64,000 nt of DNA from Nitrosomonas sp. (GTDB taxonomy: Bacteria > Pseudomonadota > Gammaproteobacteria > Burkholderiales > Nitrosomonadaceae). The notes beneath the pieces were generated by a model, which was not told the DNA's origin, did not search any database, and saw nothing but the letters and a program-made list of their open reading frames with translations. The translations under genes and the position numbers were made by a program. The stretch covers positions 83,701 through 147,700 of the forward strand of contig NZ_JADZAJ010000009.1 of NCBI RefSeq assembly GCF_020852615.1. The letters are read 5' to 3'. Below are positions 58,710 through 64,000 of this stretch, in pieces (the stretch's first letter is position 1; each line of letters opens with the position of its first letter).

Positions 58710-59336
58710 TCATAGCGTAACCCGGCGTTCATTATTTTCCGGGAACGAATACTCCATGTGGCGAGCCGTTGAGCGAGCAATTTCTTCCCCAAAAAAATCA
58801 GCAACAACCCGCAATGCCATATCAATACCTGCAGAAATCCCTGCCGAAGTAATGATCCTGCCAGCCTTCACTACGTGAGCCGTTGTATCTACCATAACCC
58901 TGGGAAAAAGCGCCTGCATCATTTGCAGAGAACGCCAATGTGTTGTGGCATGAAGACCATCAAGCAGGCCGGCGTTTCCAAGAATTAACGCTCCTGTACA
59001 CACGGAAGCCAATATTTCGACATTGGGAGCGCGGGAATGTACAAACGACAGCATGGCTTCGTTGTGCATTTCCTTGCGAGTACCCCATCCTCCTGGAATT
59101 ACCAGAATATCGAGCGGCGGGCAATTATCAAAGGTGAAATCGGGAATGACCTTCATGCCTCCCGTGGTGGTGACCGGCTGATGAAATTCCGAAACCAGAA
59201 AAACTTCAAAGGGTGAAGGTTCTTCGTGGCGCCGATTTTCATCGAGGCGAGTGGCGGAAAAAACCTCGAAAGGGCCGCAGAAATCGAGAACCTCAATCTC
59301 TTCAAAAATAATAATGCCAAGCTGCTTGCGATGCAT
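58710..59336 (-). CDS. DJ-1/PfpI-family protein, isonitrile hydratase-like
   Basis: The 208-residue protein belongs to the glutamine amidotransferase-like DJ-1/PfpI superfamily. The nucleophile Cys is in ASVCTGALILGNAGLLDG, with the Asp/Glu of FEEIEVLDFCGPFEVF near the start and THWRSL after it. This pattern is that of isonitrile hydratase and of AraC-type regulators' sensor domains, but no DNA-binding domain is attached. ATG 59336 is preceded by GAGG; ATG 59381 would add 15 residues. It follows the peroxiredoxin on the same strand. A role in stress or detoxification is only a guess. Confidence 0.85.
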   Translation of the reverse strand: MHRKQLGIIIFEEIEVLDFCGPFEVFSATRLDENRRHEEPSPFEVFLVSEFHQPVTTTGGMKVIPDFTFDNCPPLDILVIPGGWGTRKEMHNEAMLSFVHSRAPNVEILASVCTGALILGNAGLLDGLHATTHWRSLQMMQALFPRVMVDTTAHVVKAGRIITSAGISAGIDMALRVVADFFGEEIARSTARHMEYSFPENNERRVTL

Positions 59337-59400
59337 GGAGAAGCCTCGTGAAATCTGATGCTTGAACGAACTGTTGGCCATGCTCCGGTTGAGTGTCGGG

Positions 59401-59982
59401 TTAGGCCTGATTTTCAGAGAACCAGGTCATCACCTCAATAACATTTTTATCTGGTGGAAAAACAGGGTAAAAACATTTTTTAATTACGCCGTCTTGAGTA
59501 ATAAGCGTTAATCTTTTCAGCAATTTTAAGCCTTCAACTTCAAGCAGAGGCAATTGCAAATCTGAGGAAAAACAATAATCGGCATCGCTTAAAAGCGGAT
59601 ATGGTAACCCTAATCGACTAGCCGCTTCTTTTTGCGTTTCCGGTGTTTGAGTACTTATGCCGTAAATGCCTACGCCATTACGGTTGAATTCAGCGTGATT
59701 TTCACGATATGAACATACCTGTGGCGTACACCCGGCAGCACCGGGAATTTGAACCCAGCCTTCCGGAATGGCGAATCCCGGGCGACCTGTCATCGGATAG
59801 CAGAAAATCACATTCCAGCCAGACAAGCGGGACAGATTGATTTCCTGATCATTGGTTGACCATAGGGAAACATCGGACAGCCGCATGTTTTCCAGATGTT
59901 CACACGCCCCATCATTTAAGGGAATTGGCAAATCCTCTGGAACAGAATGGAGTACATCAGATGGAGGCTGAATATTTGGCAC
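59401..59982 (-). CDS. Peroxiredoxin (redoxin/AhpC-TSA family), cassette-like
   Basis: The 193-residue protein has a thioredoxin-fold redoxin domain with FCYPMTGRPGFAIPEGW and the Cys pair C85 and C90 in GCTPQVC, expected to reduce peroxides. SDADYCFSSDLQLPLLEVEG follows as in a known family of bacterial peroxiredoxins. The start is GTG 59982. The stop TAA lies inside GCCTAAC (59406-59400 on the minus strand), and GTTAGGC (60005-59999) lies 17 bases before the start. These are the core motifs of integron cassettes, and the neighbouring integrase relic points away from it. Confidence 0.87.
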   Translation of the reverse strand: MPNIQPPSDVLHSVPEDLPIPLNDGACEHLENMRLSDVSLWSTNDQEINLSRLSGWNVIFCYPMTGRPGFAIPEGWVQIPGAAGCTPQVCSYRENHAEFNRNGVGIYGISTQTPETQKEAASRLGLPYPLLSDADYCFSSDLQLPLLEVEGLKLLKRLTLITQDGVIKKCFYPVFPPDKNVIEVMTWFSENQA

Positions 59983-59998
59983 AGTAATTTTCCAGGAA

Positions 59999-60065
59999 GC
60001 CTAACGTGTAAGTTCAGGAGCGCGAAGCCGGCTTACCGGCGGAGCGGCCCTCTGGGAGTTCCGGC
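59999..60065. other. attC-like integron recombination site
   Basis: GCCTAAC (59999-60005, a perfect RYYYAAC core) and the degenerate GTTCCGGC (60058-60065) bound a 67-bp imperfect palindrome. The centre AGGAGCGCGAAGCCGG / CCGGCGGAGCGGCCCT folds with 11 of 16 matches around the loop CTTA. Imperfect folding with unpaired bases is typical of attC sites. Read on the minus strand the perfect core is GTTAGGC, just before the peroxiredoxin cassette. The site lies between that gene and the integrase relic, where attI or the first attC belongs. Confidence 0.55.
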
Positions 60066-60338
60066 ATGGTTTCGTATTTCACCCCGGGCGAGGCAATTGT
60101 GTCCCAAGGGGCTTTGGATGCAACAAACAAATCTGTATCACCCAGACTGCTCGATCAGTTGCGTGGCAGGTTGCGTTTAAAGCATTACAGCATAAGGACT
60201 GGGGTGCAGTAGGTCCAGTGGGTGCGGCGCTTCATTCTGTTTTATGACAAACAACATCCACAGGGAATGATGGGGGCTGGGGAGGTTGAGGTTTTTTTGG
60301 CACATCTTGCTGTGTTTGGCAGAGTGGCGGCGGCACAA
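60066..60338 (+). pseudogene. intI: Decayed integron integrase, N-terminal remnant
   Basis: From 60138 the frame reads SPRLLDQLRGRLRLKHYSIRT, then an in-frame TAG at 60210, then VQWVRRFILFYDKQHP, and GEVEVFLAHLAVFGRVAA up to about 60335. This is the core-binding (SAM-like) domain of integron tyrosine recombinases. ATG 60066 is a possible start. The catalytic domain with its R-H-R-Y residues and the integron-specific insertion are gone; similarity stops about 65 bases before the end of mnmA. The rest of the 420-bp gap between the peroxiredoxin and mnmA genes holds only this and the attC-like site. Inactive. Confidence 0.75.
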
Positions 60339-60403
60339 ATATGGTACGGATGCGGAATCATGGGAGGCTGCACTGAAGAGTACGCCGCAGTGTACGTCTG
60401 ACA

Positions 60404-61495
60404 TTATCCTGCATTGCTGTCTGTAATCACACCGCCACCCAGGCAAACTTTACTTTCATATATGACGACTGATTGCCCGGGTGTTACTCCCCATTGGGGT
60501 GCTGCAAAGCCAATTTCACAGGCATCTTTCTCGAAACGGGTGATCGCGCAGGGTGCATCTGTTTGACGATAGCGGATTTTAGCTGCATAAACCCAGTTTT
60601 GATGCGGGGGTGTGCCGCTGATCCAGGAAAGATCTGCAGCCATCAGTGATGAACGTAACAGAGCTGCGTGACTGTGCCCCTGCACTACATACAGTACGTT
60701 CTTTTCCATATCTTTGCCCGATACGAACCAGGGTTCTTCATTGCCTCCGCGTGTGCCACCAATACCCAGCCCCTGTCTTTGCCCAATGGTGTAATACATC
60801 AGTCCCTGATGTGCCCCCACAACGTTGCCATCCGGTGTGTGAATTTCCCCGGGATTGGCGGGCAGATAGCGATTGAGAAATTCACGGAAGGGGCGTTCGC
60901 CGATAAAACAAATTCCGGTACTGTCCTTCTTGGCTGAGTTGGGTAATCTGTGTTCACGTGCAATTTTGCGCACTTCCCGCTTGTAGAGATGACCAATGGG
61001 AAAAATTGCATGTGACAGTTGCTGTTGATTCAGACGATAGAGAAAATAACTCTGATCTTTGTTGCCATCCTCCCCTTTAAGCAGCTGAAACAGGCCGTCG
61101 ATTTTCTGTATCTGTGCATAATGACCGGTTGCAATCCAATCAGCACCCAATGTAAGCGCATGATCAAGAAATGCCCTGAACTTGATTTCACTGTTACACA
61201 GTACATCCGGGTTGGGTGTACGCCCGGCCTGGTATTCCTGCAGAAACAGGCTGAAAACACGTTCCTGGTATTCAGCTGAAAAATTGACTACTTCCAGCGG
61301 GATATCAAGGATATCTGCGACGGAAGCTGCATCGAGAAAATCCTGACGGGATGAGCAATACTCATCGGTATCATCTCCTTCCCAGTTTTTCATGAAAAGC
61401 CCCGTCACATCGTAGCCCTGTTGCTTGAGTAACAAAGCTGCAACCGATGAATCCACCCCACCAGACATACCTACAACAACACGCGATTTATTCAT
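60404..61495 (-). CDS. mnmA: tRNA-uridine 2-sulfurtransferase MnmA
   Basis: MnmA makes s2U34 in tRNA-Lys, -Glu and -Gln. The PP-loop is [18 protein letters not shown] follows, and the two catalytic Cys are in [12 protein letters not shown] and [15 protein letters not shown] and [13 protein letters not shown] are further family motifs. Length 363 is normal (E. coli 368). It is divergent from the U32 gene. Its 3' end abuts the integrase relic, so the relic was trimmed to the edge of an essential-type gene. Confidence 0.96.
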   Translation of the reverse strand: MNKSRVVVGMSGGVDSSVAALLLKQQGYDVTGLFMKNWEGDDTDEYCSSRQDFLDAASVADILDIPLEVVNFSAEYQERVFSLFLQEYQAGRTPNPDVLCNSEIKFRAFLDHALTLGADWIATGHYAQIQKIDGLFQLLKGEDGNKDQSYFLYRLNQQQLSHAIFPIGHLYKREVRKIAREHRLPNSAKKDSTGICFIGERPFREFLNRYLPANPGEIHTPDGNVVGAHQGLMYYTIGQRQGLGIGGTRGGNEEPWFVSGKDMEKNVLYVVQGHSHAALLRSSLMAADLSWISGTPPHQNWVYAAKIRYRQTDAPCAITRFEKDACEIGFAAPQWGVTPGQSVVIYESKVCLGGGVITDSNAG

Positions 61496-61654
61496 TTTGC
61501 TAACCGGAAAAATACTATCGGGTAATTTTACCTTGCCGCGAGGCTAAAATAATCCCGTGTGGAAGAGAGGGGCAAGGGGTAGTGCTTTGAGCGAGCAATA
61601 AAATGTTTAGTGCTACACTTTCTACCCTGCCAGATCATATCCGGAAATCCTGCC

Positions 61655-63640
61655 ATGCTGCCCAAATATCATCTTGAACTGCTGAGCCCCGCTCGGGATG
61701 TGGCCATTGCCAAAGAGGCCATTCTGCACGGTGCTGATGCGGTTTATATTGGCGGGCCCGGTTTTGGGGCACGTCACAATGCTGCCAATTCAGTGCGTGA
61801 TATTGCAGAGCTGGTGGCATTTGCGCATGTTTTTCATGCCAGAGTGTTTGTCGCGCTGAATACCATTCTGCATGATGATGAACTGGAACCCGCGCGCAAG
61901 CTGATTCACGAATTTTATGATGCCGGAGTCGATGCCCTCATCGTGCAGGATATGGGCGTACTGGAGATGGCTATTCCGCCGATTGAGCTGCATGCCAGTA
62001 CCCAGTGCGATATTCGTCGTCTGGATAAGGCGATCTTTCTGGATCGGGTGGGTTTTTCGCAGATTGTACTGGCACGTGAGCTTACCCTGCGGCAGATCAG
62101 GGAAATCAGCGATCACGTCAGTGCCGGTATTGAATTTTTCATCCATGGGGCGCTGTGCGTCGCCTTTTCCGGCCAGTGCAATATCTCGCATGCGCAAACC
62201 GGACGCAGCGCCAATCGGGGGGATTGTTCACAAGCCTGTCGTTTGCCTTACACCCTGAAAGATGAACAGGGCCGGGTAGTGGCCTACGATAAACATCTGC
62301 TGTCGATGAAAGACAATAACCAGAGTGCCAATCTGCGTGCGCTGGTCGAGGCGGGTGTGCGCTCGTTCAAGATTGAAGGGCGCTATAAGGACATGAGTTA
62401 TGTGAAAAACATAACTGCTCATTATCGTCAGCTGCTGGATGAAGTTCTGGCCGAGCGCCCTGATCTGGCTCGCGCCTCCAGTGGCTACACGCAGCACTTT
62501 TTTGTGCCCGACCCTGATAGAACCTTTCATCGCGGCAGTACCGATTATTTCGTAAACGGGCGTCAACAGGACATCGGCGCTTTCGATTCACCCAAGTTCA
62601 TTGGCTTGCCCATCGGGGAGATTTTAAGCGTCGGCAAACAGGAGCTGACGGTACAAACGACCAGCGCACTTACCAATGGCGATGGACTGAATACGCTGTA
62701 TAAACGGGAAATAGTCGGTTTTCGGGTGAACAACGCTTACCTGCTCTGTGATTTTGAACAGGAGGGTCAACACTTCTGGCAATACCGGGTCATCCCGAAT
62801 GAAATGCCCGCCGAGCTCAGCAAACTGCGCTTGCCACATGCACTTAACCGCAACCTCGATCACAACTGGCAGCAAGCCCTCAGCAAAACTTCAAGTGAGC
62901 GCAAAATAAGCGTGAACTGGCAACTGGAGTTGAGTGAACAGGCACTTGCCGCCACTGCCATCAGTGAGGAAGGTATTTGTGCTCAAGCCACCTTACAAGG
63001 CCCCTTTGCACTTGCCAGGCAGACCGACAGCAATGCTCAGCACATTCAGGATGCCTTCAGCAAACTGGGTAATACGCCCTATTATGCGGAACAGATTAAC
63101 CTTGCTGCCAGCCAGGCCTGGTTTGTACCCGGCTCACAGCTGAAAGCCCTGCGGCGCGAGATCATCGAACAGCTTACTGCTGCCCGCGTGGCTGCTCACT
63201 CCAAAGGCGGCCGCAAAGCTGTTCATGAGCCTGCGCCCGTCTATCCGGACAGGGAATTGACTTTTCTGGCCAATGTTTACAATAAACTGGCGCGCCGCTT
63301 TTACAAACGCTACGGTGTGGAACTCATTGCCCCCGCTTTTGAAGCGCATCAGGAAAGCGGTGAAGTGCCGGTCATGGTCACCAAACACTGCCTGCGCTTT
63401 TCGTTCAACCTGTGCCCCAAACAGATAAAAAATGAGCTGGATCTGAAGGGCAATGCCCGGCCCATGCAGCTGCTGCATGGCGATGAAACCATTACCCTGA
63501 AATTTGACTGCAAAGCCTGCGAGATGCACGTTATGGGTTCCATCAAACCACATATTTTCAACAGTCCTCAATCGGGCAGCGTAGCCAGCGGCACGGGTTA
63601 CTATGACCTGGCAGATCTGATGAAAAATGGTAAGAATTGA
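61655..63640 (+). CDS. rlhA: U32-family protein, RlhA-type 23S rRNA C2501 hydroxylase
   Basis: Peptidase-U32 family proteins act in RNA hydroxylation with prephenate. This 661-residue protein has the long two-part layout of E. coli RlhA (YdcP, about 650), which makes ho5C2501 in 23S rRNA, rather than the shorter TrhP. Key segments are LELLSPARDVAIAKEAILHGADAVYIGG, HASTQCDI, FFIHGALCVAFSGQCNISHAQTGRSANRGDCSQACR with several Cys, and FKIEGRYKDMSYV. ATG 61655 is preceded by a weak GGAA; an earlier in-frame start at 61610 is less likely. Confidence 0.88.
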   Translation: MLPKYHLELLSPARDVAIAKEAILHGADAVYIGGPGFGARHNAANSVRDIAELVAFAHVFHARVFVALNTILHDDELEPARKLIHEFYDAGVDALIVQDMGVLEMAIPPIELHASTQCDIRRLDKAIFLDRVGFSQIVLARELTLRQIREISDHVSAGIEFFIHGALCVAFSGQCNISHAQTGRSANRGDCSQACRLPYTLKDEQGRVVAYDKHLLSMKDNNQSANLRALVEAGVRSFKIEGRYKDMSYVKNITAHYRQLLDEVLAERPDLARASSGYTQHFFVPDPDRTFHRGSTDYFVNGRQQDIGAFDSPKFIGLPIGEILSVGKQELTVQTTSALTNGDGLNTLYKREIVGFRVNNAYLLCDFEQEGQHFWQYRVIPNEMPAELSKLRLPHALNRNLDHNWQQALSKTSSERKISVNWQLELSEQALAATAISEEGICAQATLQGPFALARQTDSNAQHIQDAFSKLGNTPYYAEQINLAASQAWFVPGSQLKALRREIIEQLTAARVAAHSKGGRKAVHEPAPVYPDRELTFLANVYNKLARRFYKRYGVELIAPAFEAHQESGEVPVMVTKHCLRFSFNLCPKQIKNELDLKGNARPMQLLHGDETITLKFDCKACEMHVMGSIKPHIFNSPQSGSVASGTGYYDLADLMKNGKN

Positions 63641-63662
63641 GATGATTTCTCATTTATCGTGA

Positions 63663-63914
63663 TTGCGGGCAGAGATAGAAGAACACGCACCTCGGTTAAG
63701 AATAGCTTATCCAAAACAGCCTGGCTGCGCTCGTAAAAACGAAACCGTAGTCATAGTCGCCCACTGCCTTTTCCTCATTGCGTACCAGGATCGCATCTTG
63801 TTTCCACGAGATTACAGGTGTGGGCAGGTCTCTGGTACGCCCCCCGGTCATGAAGGTATGGAGTGTTTTTTGGCGCGATTGCGGGTTTATTGTGAGAGTG
63901 GTTATCTTGACTAA
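63663..63914 (+). pseudogene. Possible relic of an IS110-family transposase C-terminus
   Basis: The 83-codon frame contains GCARKNETVVIVAHCLFLIAY, which resembles the RxxKKxAxVAVAHxxLxxxY segment near the end of IS110/IS116 transposases, and later FLARLRVYCESGY, which recalls their last helix. There is no start signal, no complete domain and no inverted repeat. It may be chance. Between the rlhA stop (63640) and the window end (64000), nothing else is seen; from 63915 on the DNA is GC-rich and without a frame. Confidence 0.3.
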
Positions 63915-64000
63915 GGGATGCTGAGGAAGTAGTCTTGTTGGCTAAGTATGATGGGAGAGAGGATAGCTGGCTGCCTGTGAGGGGTTGGGTGGCGGGTTAT

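Noticed and set aside
60177..60446. 89-codon minus-strand frame at the end of mnmA
   Set aside because: It overlaps the mnmA stop and runs antisense through the integrase relic, whose plus-strand translation is the meaningful one.

Overview
The window reads as chromosome of a betaproteobacterium, most like the ammonia-oxidising Nitrosomonas group. This is an inference from gene order, protein character and the integron-integrase relic. No amo or hao gene lies here to prove it, and no database search was possible. Nearly all of the DNA is conserved core genome, densely packed into operons with many ATGA/GTGA overlaps.

Layout. (1) 1-5.6 kb: end of the atp operon (atpG', atpD, atpC), a strong terminator, then glmU and glmS (UDP-GlcNAc supply). 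(2) 5.7-13.9 kb: yebC-ruvC-ruvA-ruvB (Holliday junction resolution) running into ybgC-tolQ-tolR-tolA-tolB-pal-cpoB (envelope constriction). (3) 14-19.2 kb: queE-queC and folB, then a 1.8-kb scar between folB and plsY holding the 5' ends of two Pel exopolysaccharide genes (pelB-like and pelD) joined tail to tail, then plsY and convergent tsaD. (4) 19.2-24.7 kb: the macromolecular-synthesis operon rpsU-yqeY-dnaG-rpoD and a CAU tRNA. (5) 24.9-34.5 kb: a CopZ-like protein, cytochrome c4, a SPOR-like protein, map, rph-rdgB-hemW, a GIDE/EF-hand protein with LemA, trmB, thiG, thiS and a MEKHLA-domain protein. (6) 34.6-54.3 kb, minus strand: chrA, then the complete division and cell wall (dcw) cluster, in transcription order mraZ-rsmH-ftsL-ftsI-murE-murF-mraY-murD-ftsW-murG-murC-murB-ddl-ftsQ-ftsA-ftsZ, under a phased MraZ operator. 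(7) 54.3-64 kb: an AlkA-type glycosylase, an SMR efflux protein, a two-gene ABC importer, a DJ-1/PfpI protein, a peroxiredoxin, a decayed integron integrase with an attC-like hairpin, mnmA, an RlhA-type U32 protein, and a possible IS110 relic at the edge.

The least ordinary parts are the integron relic at 59.4-60.4 kb, where the peroxiredoxin gene sits between GTTAGGC/GCCTAAC core sites exactly like a captured cassette; the pel scar at 15.95-16.94 kb; an ABC ATPase gene that seems to start at an ATC codon right after a perfect Shine-Dalgarno; and the MraZ operator with boxes on an exact 10-bp lattice. I found no complete, previously undescribed system. I see no CRISPR array, prophage or intact insertion sequence.
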